From Balnearium lithotrophicum (GTDB taxonomy: Bacteria; Aquificota; Aquificia; Desulfurobacteriales; Desulfurobacteriaceae), in the NCBI RefSeq assembly GCF_900182585.1, contig NZ_FXTM01000021.1, positions 1-39,754 of the forward strand: a stretch of DNA of 39,754 bases. Reading direction: 5' to 3'. The position numbers and the translations under genes are program-made. Of this stretch, positions 1 through 7,830 are shown piece by piece (position 1 is the stretch's first letter; every line of letters begins with the position of its first letter). The notes beneath the pieces are model-generated. The model saw only the letters and a list, made by a program, of their open reading frames with translations, had not been told where the DNA came from and made no database searches.

Positions 1-85
1 TCCCATTCCGAACTCGGTAGTTAAGCCCGCCAGCGCCGATGATACTGCCCGCGGGAGCGGGTGGGAAAGTAGGGCGGTGCCAGGC
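1..85 (+). rRNA. rrf: 5S ribosomal RNA, 3' portion
   Basis: The window opens inside a 5S rRNA. The conserved CCGAACTCGG segment lies near position 7, followed by TTAAGCCCGCCAGCGCCGAT, and the typical 3' end AGGGCGGTGCCAGGC finishes at about 85. The 5' third is outside the window. A T-rich run at 86-97 probably supplies the end of the rRNA operon transcript. The gene converges on dxs, whose stop codon lies only five bases further on. Confidence 0.93.
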
Positions 86-89
86 TTTT

Positions 90-1949
90 TTATTTTTGTA
101 ATACTTTTTTAGTCAAAATATCCTTAGCAAATTTCTCAATACCTTCTGAATCTATTCCTACCAAATGGCGTAGTAAGTTTTGATTTCCATGTTCTATAAA
201 CTTGTCCGGTAATCCTAAATTAAAAACCCTTCCTGTGTACCAGGATGCCAAATACTCATTTACAGCAGAACCGAAACCTCCCTTAACGACATTTTCCTCA
301 ACAGTTACTATTAATTTAAATTCCCTGGCTATTTGGTTTAAAAGTTTTTCATCAAGTGGTTTTACAAAGCGAGCATTAACTACAGTAACGTTTAGTCCGA
401 TTTTTTCCAAATTTTCAGCTGCCTTTAAGGCTTGATAAACCGGCCATCCCGTTGCAAGAATAACCAAATCCTTTCCCTCTCTTAAAACCTCCCATGTACC
501 AATATCAATTTTCTTCAAAGGCTCCCTTATCGGAATTCCATATCCTCTACCACGGGGATATCTGACGGCAAAGGGTTTACCCGAGTAGATGGCAGTGTAG
601 AGAAGGTGACGGAGCTCCTCCTCATCCTTAGGAGCAGCAACAACTATGTTTGGAATAATCCTCAAGTAGGAAAGGTCAAAGGCTCCATGGTGAGTTGCTC
701 CATCCTCTCCAACAAGCCCTGCCCTATCAATTGCAAAGATAACTGGAAGTTCCTGAAGTGCTACATCGTGAATTATCTGGTCATAAGCTCTTTGAAGAAA
801 TGTTGAATAGATTGCAACGACAGGCTTTAATCCCTTCTTTGCAAGACCTGCAGCAAATGTAACAGCATGCTGCTCAGCTATTCCCACATCAAAGTACCTT
901 TCAGGGAACCTCTCTTTAAATCTATCAAGTCCCGTACCAGAAGGCATAGCAGCAGTTATACCTACAACGTCACTGTCAGACTCTGCAATTTCTATCAATG
1001 TTTTTGAGAAAACTTCCGTATAGGTTGGAGGTAAGTTTTCCTTCTTTTTGGACTTTGGTGAAACTCCGTGAAACTTGTCAGGCCTCTCCTCGGCAGGAGC
1101 GTACCCCTTTCCCTTTTTAGTGAGAACGTGAACAAGTGTAGGACCCTTTAACTTTGAAACGTTGTTTAACGTTGTAATTAATGTAGGAATATCGTGTCCA
1201 TCTATGGGACCAACATACCTAAAACCCAACTCCTCAAAGAGCATTCCAGGGGGGAAGAGTCCCTTTACAATTAGGTCCTCAACCCTTTTTAATCCTTTGT
1301 AGACTTTTTCCCCAAAGAGCTTCTTTGTAACGTTCTCAAGTCTTTCCTTTGCCTTCCTTAAACTCTCTCCCGTTGTAAGTTTTGTTAAGTAGTTTGAAAT
1401 AGCCCCGATATTCTTTGAAATCGACATTTCGTTATCGTTTAGTATGACGATTAAGTCCTCTCCTAACTGACCTGCATTGTTAAGTCCCTCGTAGGCCTCT
1501 CCTGCAGTGAGAGCTCCATCACCAATAACGGCTATAACGTGTCCTTCCTCTCCTTTTAACTTTTTCCCTATTTTGATTCCAAGAGCAGCGGAAATTGAAG
1601 TAGAACTGTGTCCCGTTCCAAATGCATCGTACTTACTCTCCTTTATCGATGGAAATCCGGAGATTCCTCCATACTGTCTCAACGTGTGGAAAACTTTCTT
1701 TCTACCTGTGAGAATTTTGTAAGGGTAGGATTGGTGTCCTACATCCCAGACAATCTCATCCTTAGGTGGAGAAAAGACCCTCAAGAGGGCTATTGTAAGT
1801 TCAACCACCCCTAAGGATGATGCTAAATGGCCACCTGTCCTTTCAACTACAGATATGATGAACTTCCTAATTTCATCTGCCAGTAAGTTTAGTTCCTCTT
1901 CAGTTAGTTTTTTTATATCCTCTGGGTAGTTAACTTTTTCCAAAACCAA
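90..1949 (-). CDS. dxs: 1-deoxy-D-xylulose-5-phosphate synthase
   Basis: This cytosolic, thiamine-diphosphate enzyme condenses pyruvate with glyceraldehyde 3-phosphate, the first step of the MEP isoprenoid pathway. The N-terminal domain has TGGHLASSLGVVELT, and the ThDP/Mg motif GDGALTAGEAYEGLNNAG follows. The pyrimidine domain has EQHAVTFAAGLA, and a C-terminal transketolase domain ends the protein. Length is about 619 residues, normal for the family. I chose the TTG at 1949 because GGAGG stands seven bases before it and the protein then begins MVLEKV, as relatives do. The reading frame stays open to another TTG at 1985, which would overlap ispA and has no visible ribosome site. It is the last gene of the dnaN-pgsA-plsY-ispA-dxs run, directly behind the prenyltransferase that uses its product. 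Confidence 0.96.
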   Translation of the reverse strand: MVLEKVNYPEDIKKLTEEELNLLADEIRKFIISVVERTGGHLASSLGVVELTIALLRVFSPPKDEIVWDVGHQSYPYKILTGRKKVFHTLRQYGGISGFPSIKESKYDAFGTGHSSTSISAALGIKIGKKLKGEEGHVIAVIGDGALTAGEAYEGLNNAGQLGEDLIVILNDNEMSISKNIGAISNYLTKLTTGESLRKAKERLENVTKKLFGEKVYKGLKRVEDLIVKGLFPPGMLFEELGFRYVGPIDGHDIPTLITTLNNVSKLKGPTLVHVLTKKGKGYAPAEERPDKFHGVSPKSKKKENLPPTYTEVFSKTLIEIAESDSDVVGITAAMPSGTGLDRFKERFPERYFDVGIAEQHAVTFAAGLAKKGLKPVVAIYSTFLQRAYDQIIHDVALQELPVIFAIDRAGLVGEDGATHHGAFDLSYLRIIPNIVVAAPKDEEELRHLLYTAIYSGKPFAVRYPRGRGYGIPIREPLKKIDIGTWEVLREGKDLVILATGWPVYQALKAAENLEKIGLNVTVVNARFVKPLDEKLLNQIAREFKLIVTVEENVVKGGFGSAVNEYLASWYTGRVFNLGLPDKFIEHGNQNLLRHLVGIDSEGIEKFAKDILTKKVLQK

Positions 1950-1965
1950 AACATTCCCTCCATCC

Positions 1966-2850
1966 TTAATACTCTCTCTCAACAATAAATCGTGCTATTT
2001 TCTCCAAGGGTTCCCTCTTTTCCACATCAAAAATCCTTAAAACTTCAACTGCCCTTTCAATCTCCTCTTTTGCCCTTTCAAGAGCTCCGTCAACTCCGAA
2101 AAACGTAACAAAGGTAACCTTTCCCTTTTCAAAGTCAGAACCAACGTTTTTACCTATCTTCTTCTCATCACCAACAACATCCAAAACGTCATCAGTTATC
2201 TGGAAGGCCAAACCTATGTGGTTTCCGTACTTCCTAAGAGCTCCTATCTCCTCCTCACTTCCTCCTCCAGTTATTCCCCCAGAGACAACAGAAGCTGTTA
2301 TGAGCCTTCCCGTTTTGTGTTTATGAATAAAAAGGAGCTCCTCCAAGGAAACATCACTCCTTCCCTCTGCATCAATGTCGCACTGCTGCCCCAGGACCAT
2401 CCCCAACATTCCAGAGGCTCTTGAAATTTCTGAGATAACCCTAACCTTTCTTTCACAATCAAAATTCCACTCAGAGAGAACCTCAAAAGCTCTGTTTAAA
2501 AGGGCATCACCTGCAAGAATAGCAGTAGCCTCCCCAAACTTTACCCAAGTCGTGGGAGCTCCCCTCCTCAGCGTATCGTTGTCCATGGCAGGTAAATCGT
2601 CGTGGATGAGAGAGTACGTATGAATCATTTCAATTGCACAGGCAGGGGTAATTGCCTCCTCAAATCTTCCTCCGACAACTTCACAACCTGCCATACAGAG
2701 AATAGGCCTTAACCTCTTTCCACCTACCGTTAAGGAGTACCTTACAGCCTCGTAAAGTCTCTTTCCGTACTCAGGTTCGGAAGGTAGGAGCTTTAAAATT
2801 TCCTCATCTACAATTTTCTTCCTCTTCCTTAAGTATTCCTTTAAATCCAT
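1966..2850 (-). CDS. ispA: Polyprenyl (farnesyl/geranylgeranyl) diphosphate synthase
   Basis: A trans-prenyltransferase of 294 residues that adds isopentenyl diphosphate units to make C15 or C20 prenyl diphosphates. The substrate motifs are plain: GGKRLRP, the first Asp-rich motif DDLPAMD with the two-residue insertion typical of bacterial FPP synthases, the K-T-G-R-L-I segment in the middle, and the second Asp-rich motif DDVLD. Product length cannot be decided by eye, so GGPP synthase is an alternative. It starts seven bases after plsY and is followed by dxs, so two isoprenoid genes sit together downstream of two phospholipid genes. Confidence 0.93.
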   Translation of the reverse strand: MDLKEYLRKRKKIVDEEILKLLPSEPEYGKRLYEAVRYSLTVGGKRLRPILCMAGCEVVGGRFEEAITPACAIEMIHTYSLIHDDLPAMDNDTLRRGAPTTWVKFGEATAILAGDALLNRAFEVLSEWNFDCERKVRVISEISRASGMLGMVLGQQCDIDAEGRSDVSLEELLFIHKHKTGRLITASVVSGGITGGGSEEEIGALRKYGNHIGLAFQITDDVLDVVGDEKKIGKNVGSDFEKGKVTFVTFFGVDGALERAKEEIERAVEVLRIFDVEKREPLEKIARFIVEREY

Positions 2851-2857
2851 AATAACC

Positions 2858-3439
2858 TCATACGTACTTTTTCTCCTCTCCCTTTAAAAGCCTCTTGATG
2901 TTGCTGTAGTGTTTTAAAACTATAACAAGGGAGGAAAGTGAGACAAATATAAACGACAGTTCAGAGGGCTTGTCTAAAATTTTGTAAAGAACTGGATAGG
3001 ATAGTGCAGCGGTTATTGAGGAAAGGGAAACGTATCGTGTTGTGAAAAAAACGATTAGAAATACAGTAAAAGCAAGAAGTGTAATCTTCGGTGAAATTAC
3101 CAAAAAAGCACCTAAACCTGTTGCAACTCCCTTCCCGCCCCTAAAGGAGAGAAACGGAGAAAAGCAGTGGCCTAAAATAGCTGAAAGTCCTGAAAATACC
3201 TGAAGTTCAGCAGAAAATCCCGAGTACTTTAAAATTAAAACAGGAAGGGCTCCCTTTAATGCATCAAGGAAAAGAACGAGAGCTCCGTACTTCTTTCCTA
3301 AAACCCTCGAAACGTTGGTTGCTCCAATATTTCCACTTCCATACTTTCTAACATCAACTCCCTTTATTCTTCCAACTATGTAACCAAAAGGAATGGAACC
3401 CAACAGGAATGAAACTAAAAATACGAGAAAATAGCTCAT
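2858..3439 (-). CDS. plsY: Glycerol-3-phosphate acyltransferase PlsY
   Basis: An integral membrane acyl-phosphate:glycerol-3-phosphate acyltransferase (193 residues) that makes lysophosphatidic acid, the first step of phospholipid synthesis. Three family motifs are visible: GSIPFGYIVGRIKGVDVRKYGSGNIGATN near the N-terminus (positions about 16-42), GHCFSPFLSFRGGKGVATGLG in the middle, and HYSNIKRLLKGEE at the end. Several hydrophobic segments alternate with these loops. Its ATGA start overlaps the pgsA stop by four bases, so the two phospholipid genes are probably translationally coupled. Confidence 0.95.
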   Translation of the reverse strand: MSYFLVFLVSFLLGSIPFGYIVGRIKGVDVRKYGSGNIGATNVSRVLGKKYGALVLFLDALKGALPVLILKYSGFSAELQVFSGLSAILGHCFSPFLSFRGGKGVATGLGAFLVISPKITLLAFTVFLIVFFTTRYVSLSSITAALSYPVLYKILDKPSELSFIFVSLSSLVIVLKHYSNIKRLLKGEEKKYV

Positions 3440-3963
3440 TTTCCGTTCTCCTTAATGACTTTAAAGAAGTTAACAAAGTAAACAATTCCGGTATAGAGTG
3501 CCACGAACGTCGAGATAATAAGAAGTAATTCCCCCAGCACTTTAAACCCTGATAAAAGAAGAACTATTGAACTCATTATAAGGACCGTTTTTAACTTTCC
3601 TCCCTTTGAGGCAGGAATAACAATGCCCCTCGATGCAGCTATCGCCCTCATTCCAGTAACGGCTTCCTCCCTCCCAACAATCGTAATTACAGAGTAGGGG
3701 TCACAGAGCTTCACATAGGCAAGAGAGATTAGCGTTGATGAGGTCAAAAGCTTATCAGCAATAGGGTCAAGAAGTATTCCTAAGTTAGTAACAGACCTGC
3801 TCTTCCTTGCAATGTAACCGTCCAAGAAATCGGTAATTGATGAAAGTAAAAAGAGAACAAGGGAAATTTTAAAGTATCCCTTTACCGTAAAAAGGACGAT
3901 AAAGGGAAGAAGGAGAATCCTAATAAATGTTAGTAAGTTTGGAACAGTTTTGACCCTCTCCAT
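3436..3963 (-). CDS. pgsA: CDP-diacylglycerol-glycerol-3-phosphate 3-phosphatidyltransferase
   Basis: A CDP-alcohol phosphatidyltransferase of the inner membrane that makes phosphatidylglycerol phosphate. The family signature D-x2-D-G-x2-A-R-x8-G-x3-D-x3-D is complete: DFLDGYIARKSR continues into LGILLDPIADK (residues about 40-70). Several membrane segments follow. I use the ATG at 3963; a TTG one codon earlier is possible. The ATG overlaps the dnaN stop in a TGATG arrangement, so translation follows directly from the sliding clamp gene. Confidence 0.94.
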   Translation of the reverse strand: MERVKTVPNLLTFIRILLLPFIVLFTVKGYFKISLVLFLLSSITDFLDGYIARKSRSVTNLGILLDPIADKLLTSSTLISLAYVKLCDPYSVITIVGREEAVTGMRAIAASRGIVIPASKGGKLKTVLIMSSIVLLLSGFKVLGELLLIISTFVALYTGIVYFVNFFKVIKENGK

Positions 3964-5057
3964 CAAATTTTCATAGGCATAACAACGTTTTTAAGCTGTA
4001 TTTCTTCATCAGAGGTAATGAGAACAGGACTTAAAGGTTCACTCATTTGAAATTTTATAGAGGAAGCATCAAAGGAACTAATCGATTCAATCATATGAAC
4101 AATATTAAAGCTTATCGTGAAAGGCTCTCCTGAGTATTCAACAGGTATTGTTACCTCTGCCTCCTCAGAATACTCTCCCTCTAACTTTTTCGTATTGAGC
4201 GTTAAACTGTTTTCGTTTAAGTTGAATACAACTGCCCTTACTTCTTCCTTGTCAAAAATGATTGAAACCTCCTTAAGGGCCGATAGGAGCTCTTCCCTGT
4301 CCGCAACAAAGGAAATGGGATTGCTCTCGGGGATAACCGATAGGTAATCCGGATACTCTCCCTCTATTAGAGAGGTCCACATAATTGTATCTCCGCTTCT
4401 CAGGAAGAGCTTATTGTTCATTTCAACAAAGTCCACTTCCTCACCCTCTCTGAGAACCTTTTTAAGCTCACTGAGGGATTTTTTTGGCAAAATAGCACTA
4501 AACTCCTCAGAAGGGACAAAAACCTCGTAGAGGGCCAATCTGTGGCCGTCTGTGGCTACTGCATGAAGCCTGTCACCCAAAGACCTTAGAAGAACTCCAG
4601 TTAATATGTAACGGGCCTCATCTGTACTTGCCGCATAGGATACCTTTTTGAGAGCTCTGTCTATCTCCTCTGAGGGAAGCTTAACTGTGAAGTTCTCCGG
4701 GAGTTCTATCTCTGGAAATTCATCAGGAGGAAGAGTAGCAAGTGAAAATCTTGAATTTGCCGAGCGAACGATGAGTTTTGAATCTCCCGCCTCTAAAGTA
4801 ATTTCATTTCCCGTTAAGGATGAAAAGAGCTTTGTTGCTTTGTTTGCATTTACTGTTGTTCTTCCTTCTTTTTCCACAGAACAATCCACAACTGTGGATA
4901 TTCCAACCTCCAAATTTGTCGCCGTGAGCCTTAGTAAGTTGTCCTCAGCCTCAAGGAGAATATTTGAAAGAATAGGAATTGTTCCTCTTTTGTCAGCCGC
5001 CGACGCCGTTAATTTTACAGCATCCCTCATCTTTAGTTTGGATACCCTAATTTGCAT
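3963..5057 (-). CDS. dnaN: DNA polymerase III beta subunit (sliding clamp)
   Basis: The ring-shaped clamp that tethers polymerase III to DNA. The 364-residue protein has the three repeated clamp domains; MQIRVSKLKMRDAVKLTASA opens the first, GVLLRSLGDRLHAVATDGHRLALYE is the conserved core of the second, and the C-terminus ends in NVVMPMKI, matching the usual VMPM(R/K) ending. GGAGGAAGG precedes the ATG. It is the first gene of a five-gene leftward operon and lies next to the origin, on the opposite side from dnaA; both genes point the same way. Confidence 0.96.
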   Translation of the reverse strand: MQIRVSKLKMRDAVKLTASAADKRGTIPILSNILLEAEDNLLRLTATNLEVGISTVVDCSVEKEGRTTVNANKATKLFSSLTGNEITLEAGDSKLIVRSANSRFSLATLPPDEFPEIELPENFTVKLPSEEIDRALKKVSYAASTDEARYILTGVLLRSLGDRLHAVATDGHRLALYEVFVPSEEFSAILPKKSLSELKKVLREGEEVDFVEMNNKLFLRSGDTIMWTSLIEGEYPDYLSVIPESNPISFVADREELLSALKEVSIIFDKEEVRAVVFNLNENSLTLNTKKLEGEYSEEAEVTIPVEYSGEPFTISFNIVHMIESISSFDASSIKFQMSEPLSPVLITSDEEIQLKNVVMPMKI

Positions 5058-5079
5058 CCTTCCTCCTTACTATATTTCT

Positions 5080-5354
5080 TTCCTTATTTTTCTTATAAGA
5101 GTATTACTATTTATATAGTAATAATAATTATAGGTGCACAAATTTTGTGCACTAAAACAAAAGTTTCTTTGTTTACAAGGGCTTGAAGCTAAAAAGTTAT
5201 CCACACAGTGTGGATAACTCCCCAATTTTTCTGTGGATAAGTCTGTGGATAACTTTTTTCTGTGGATAACTACCCTAACTATCATTTGAGTTATCCACAT
5301 CAATTTTGTTATCCACATAATTATCCACATAGTTATCCACAGTACTGTGGATAA
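5080..5354. other. oriC: Probable chromosomal replication origin (oriC)
   Basis: Ten exact copies of the DnaA box TTATCCACA lie within 158 bases. Plus-orientation boxes start at 5197, 5291, 5309, 5321 and 5333. Minus-orientation boxes (TGTGGATAA) start at 5209, 5232, 5244, 5261 and 5346. They form two facing clusters: four minus boxes at 5209-5269 and four plus boxes at 5291-5341. Several neighbouring boxes are 12 bases apart. An AT-rich tract at 5080-5135, including TAGTAATAATAATTATAG, is a candidate unwinding element and resembles DnaA-trio repeats. The site lies between dnaN and dnaA, a classic origin position, and its right half is inside the dnaA reading frame. Confidence 0.92.
5127..5155 (-). 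promoter_or_regulatory. Putative dnaN-operon promoter with palindromic operator
   Basis: On the minus strand a perfect TATAAT (5132-5127) lies 70 bases before the dnaN start. A weak -35 (TTAGTG, 5155-5150) is 17 bases upstream. The space between them is almost filled by the perfect inverted repeat GTGCACAAATTTTGTGCAC (5134-5152; 9-base arms and one central base). A second inverted repeat, TATTACTAT/ATAGTAATA (5102-5110 and 5115-5123), lies just downstream. The position suggests a repressor or activator site controlling dnaN and the lipid genes, but the binding protein is unknown. The AT-rich stretch may also belong to the origin unwinding region. Confidence 0.45.
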
Positions 5355-6720
5355 CTTGCAGTCTTCTTTCTATAGCTTCTCTTATCCTTAGCTCTAAGTT
5401 GTTGACCAACTGTTTTACCGATTCATCGGAATTTATCATCTCCTCAACCTTTCTGACTGCGTGAATTACTGTTGTATGGTCGTCCCTGTTAAATGCTGAT
5501 GCTATCTGTGTGTAGGGATAGTTTCCCACCTTTTTCGATAGGTACATCGCTATTTGTCTTGCAAATGCGATATTCTTCTTTCTTGAAGGACCTTCAAGTA
5601 GTTCAACATCCACTTTCAATTCCTTTCCTACCAGCTTTTTAATTGTATTTAATGAAACCTCTCTAAGGGCCTTTTCTCTATCTTCACTGCTTCTCTCCTC
5701 AGAGAAGAGCTCCCTCACAAGTTTCTCATTTATCGGCTTTCCCTCTAAGTTTGATTTCGCCTTGAGCTTTATGAGGGCACCCTCAAGCTGTCTTATGTTT
5801 GACTTAATTATTGAGGCAATGAGTTTAATAACCTTATCACTTACCTCTATTCCCTCTTCCTCAGCTTTCCTCTTTAAAATTGCAACTCTTGTTTCAAAGT
5901 CCGGTGGTTGAATATCTGCTATGAGTCCCCATTCAAACCTACTCCTCAGCCTCTCAGTTAACGTCGGAATGTCCTTCGGGGGTCTATCACTGGTTATTAC
6001 AACCTGTTTTCCTGCATCGTAAAGGGCATTGAAGGTGTGGAAAAACTCTATCTGAGTTCTTTCCTTCCCTCCTATGAACTGAATATCGTCTATCAGGAGA
6101 ACATCAACGTTTCTGTACCTTTCTTTAAACTCTTGAATGTTATCGGACTTCAATGCTTCTATCAGCTGATTCATAAAAGTTTCTGTTGTTAGATAAACTA
6201 CCTTTTTTCCCGGATTGTTTCTTAAAATGAAGTTCCCAATTGCCTGCATAAGGTGGGTTTTCCCAAGTCCTACTCCACCGTATATGAATAGGGGGTTGTA
6301 GGCCCTTCCCGGATTTTCCGCAACTGCCAGAGCCGCAGCGTGGGCAAACTGGTTACTTGCTCCAACGACAAAGTTTTCAAAAGTATACTTTGGGTTTAGA
6401 TTTGATTTAAAAGTTTCTCTCCTTTCTTCACCTTTCGTTTTAAATAGGTCAAGCTCCAACTGTTGAGGCTGATTTAGCTCTTCTGAGGAAATGAGCTCTA
6501 CCTCAAGCTTTCTCCCGTACGTTTTCTCAGCTACTTCTCTTAAAAGTCCTAAATGGTGCTTTATTATTAAATTCTTGGCCACTTTATCCTTTACCTTAAG
6601 CCTTAAGGTGTTCTCATTAATATCTATGAGCTCCAATTTACTAAAAAGGGTCTTAAAGAGGCTCTGTTTGGTTCTTTTCCTTATATTCCTCAAGAACTCC
6701 TCAAAGAAGTTGTTTACCAC
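5275..6720 (-). CDS. dnaA: Chromosomal replication initiator DnaA
   Basis: The AAA+ initiator that binds DnaA boxes and opens the origin. Visible in order: the domain I helix NNFFEEFLRNIRKRTKQSLF; Walker A GGVGLGKTHLM; Walker B VLLIDDIQFI; the arginine-finger region RLRSRFEWGL; and the C-terminal DNA-binding signature near FNRDDHTTVIHAVRKVEEM. The GTG at 6720 is chosen because GGGAGG lies six bases upstream; the frame is open to an ATG at 6747. The start lies inside the 3' end of the upstream glycosyltransferase gene. The last 26 or so residues are encoded by the DnaA-box cluster and read as a repeating V-D-N pattern, an unusual tail that is probably a by-product of the origin sequence. Confidence 0.97.
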   Translation of the reverse strand: MVNNFFEEFLRNIRKRTKQSLFKTLFSKLELIDINENTLRLKVKDKVAKNLIIKHHLGLLREVAEKTYGRKLEVELISSEELNQPQQLELDLFKTKGEERRETFKSNLNPKYTFENFVVGASNQFAHAAALAVAENPGRAYNPLFIYGGVGLGKTHLMQAIGNFILRNNPGKKVVYLTTETFMNQLIEALKSDNIQEFKERYRNVDVLLIDDIQFIGGKERTQIEFFHTFNALYDAGKQVVITSDRPPKDIPTLTERLRSRFEWGLIADIQPPDFETRVAILKRKAEEEGIEVSDKVIKLIASIIKSNIRQLEGALIKLKAKSNLEGKPINEKLVRELFSEERSSEDREKALREVSLNTIKKLVGKELKVDVELLEGPSRKKNIAFARQIAMYLSKKVGNYPYTQIASAFNRDDHTTVIHAVRKVEEMINSDESVKQLVNNLELRIREAIERRLQVIHSTVDNYVDNYVDNKIDVDNSNDS

Positions 6721-7786
6721 TAAGAACCTCCCGGTAGAGCTCCACATAAGAGTTTACCATTCTATCAACTGAAAACTTCTTTGTAACAAGATTGTAAGCT
6801 TTCTCAACCAAGTGATTTGAAAGTTCTCTATCCGTCACTATTCTGACTATTGCATCGGCTAAGAGTTCTGGGTTGTTTGGAGGTACTAAGAGTCCCGTCT
6901 CTTCGTTTTCAACAACCTCACCCGTTCCACCAACGTTGGTTGAAACAACAGGAACCTTGAGTACCATTGCTACAAGCAGGGAACTTCCAAGCCCCTCGTT
7001 TTTTGATGGTAGAACAAAAACGTCTAATGCCTTTGTATAATTAACAATATCATCCACAAATCCGTAGAGAATAAAACTTTTAGAGATTCCCTTACTATTT
7101 ATAATTTTCTGGAGTTTTTTCCTCAGTTTTCCCTCACCAAAAACGAAAAACTTTCCATTGGTAAGTTTCTCTAAAACCTTTTTAGATGCCTCTATTAGAT
7201 TGGGGATGTCTTTTTGTTCCGTTAGAGCTGCAAGCGTTCCAACTGTCGGATTTCCATTAAGTTCTTTTTTAATATTTTCAACTATTTCACTTTTTACTTT
7301 TCTCTCTATGTCCCTTACATCAACCGAAGAGTAAATAACTTCTGTTCTGTTCGTTAAAAATGGAAAACTTTCCAACACTATTCTTCTTACAGCTTCTGTT
7401 ATTGAAACTATTTTGTCTGTATTCTTATATTTTAAATAGGTAAGTCTATTTTTCCTCGGTCTGTAATCGACTCTCCTTGTATAAACTACAGGTTTCCTGT
7501 GTAGTTTTTTCGAAAGGGCTGAAATCGTGTGTCCCTTTGCAGAGTGGGCATGGATAATGTCAAACTTTCTTCCTATATAGCCCAATCTCAAAATGTCAGA
7601 CGTTTGATTTCCCTTTAAAGGGACAGTCTCTATTCCTTCCTTTTTACACTTTTTAAACAGTTCGTCTCCTGTTCTGCAGGCTACAGCTGAGGTTATCCCC
7701 TTTTCTCTCAACCCTTTGACTAAGTAAAGGAGCTGCTGCTCTCCTCCTCTCCACCCTTTTTCTGTGTCAACGTGTAGAATTTTCAT
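6701..7786 (-). CDS. Glycosyltransferase family 1/4 (GT-B fold)
   Basis: A 361-residue glycosyltransferase. The N-terminal half begins MKILHVDTEKGWRGGEQQLL, a Rossmann strand with the glycine-rich loop usual in family 4 enzymes, and DIIHAHSAKGH follows. The C-terminal donor-binding half has VGTLAALTEQKDIPNLIEA, FILYGFVDD, and the E-x7-E type motif in FVLPSKNEGLGSSLLVAM. Acceptor and donor cannot be told from sequence; cell-envelope or lipopolysaccharide sugars are the likely use. Its 3' end overlaps the dnaA start by about 20 bases. It is divergent from proS, separated by 44 bases. Confidence 0.85.
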   Translation of the reverse strand: MKILHVDTEKGWRGGEQQLLYLVKGLREKGITSAVACRTGDELFKKCKKEGIETVPLKGNQTSDILRLGYIGRKFDIIHAHSAKGHTISALSKKLHRKPVVYTRRVDYRPRKNRLTYLKYKNTDKIVSITEAVRRIVLESFPFLTNRTEVIYSSVDVRDIERKVKSEIVENIKKELNGNPTVGTLAALTEQKDIPNLIEASKKVLEKLTNGKFFVFGEGKLRKKLQKIINSKGISKSFILYGFVDDIVNYTKALDVFVLPSKNEGLGSSLLVAMVLKVPVVSTNVGGTGEVVENEETGLLVPPNNPELLADAIVRIVTDRELSNHLVEKAYNLVTKKFSVDRMVNSYVELYREVLSGKQLL

Positions 7787-7830
7787 GGCTCACCTATTAA
7801 TTTTTTCGAGAGAAAATTTTTGGAGGAGAG

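Noticed and set aside
4648-5118. A 156-residue rightward frame
   Set aside because: Antisense to dnaN and extends into the origin; Ser-rich shadow frame.
5115-5132. A definite DnaA-trio unwinding motif
   Set aside because: TAGTAATAATAATTATAG resembles it, but it is more than 60 bases from the nearest DnaA box, farther than in known cases, and overlaps the dnaN promoter; kept only as a possibility within the origin.
5070-5330. An 86-residue leftward frame across the origin
   Set aside because: Its sequence is made by DnaA boxes and an AT-rich tract; it has no ribosome site and no protein-like composition.
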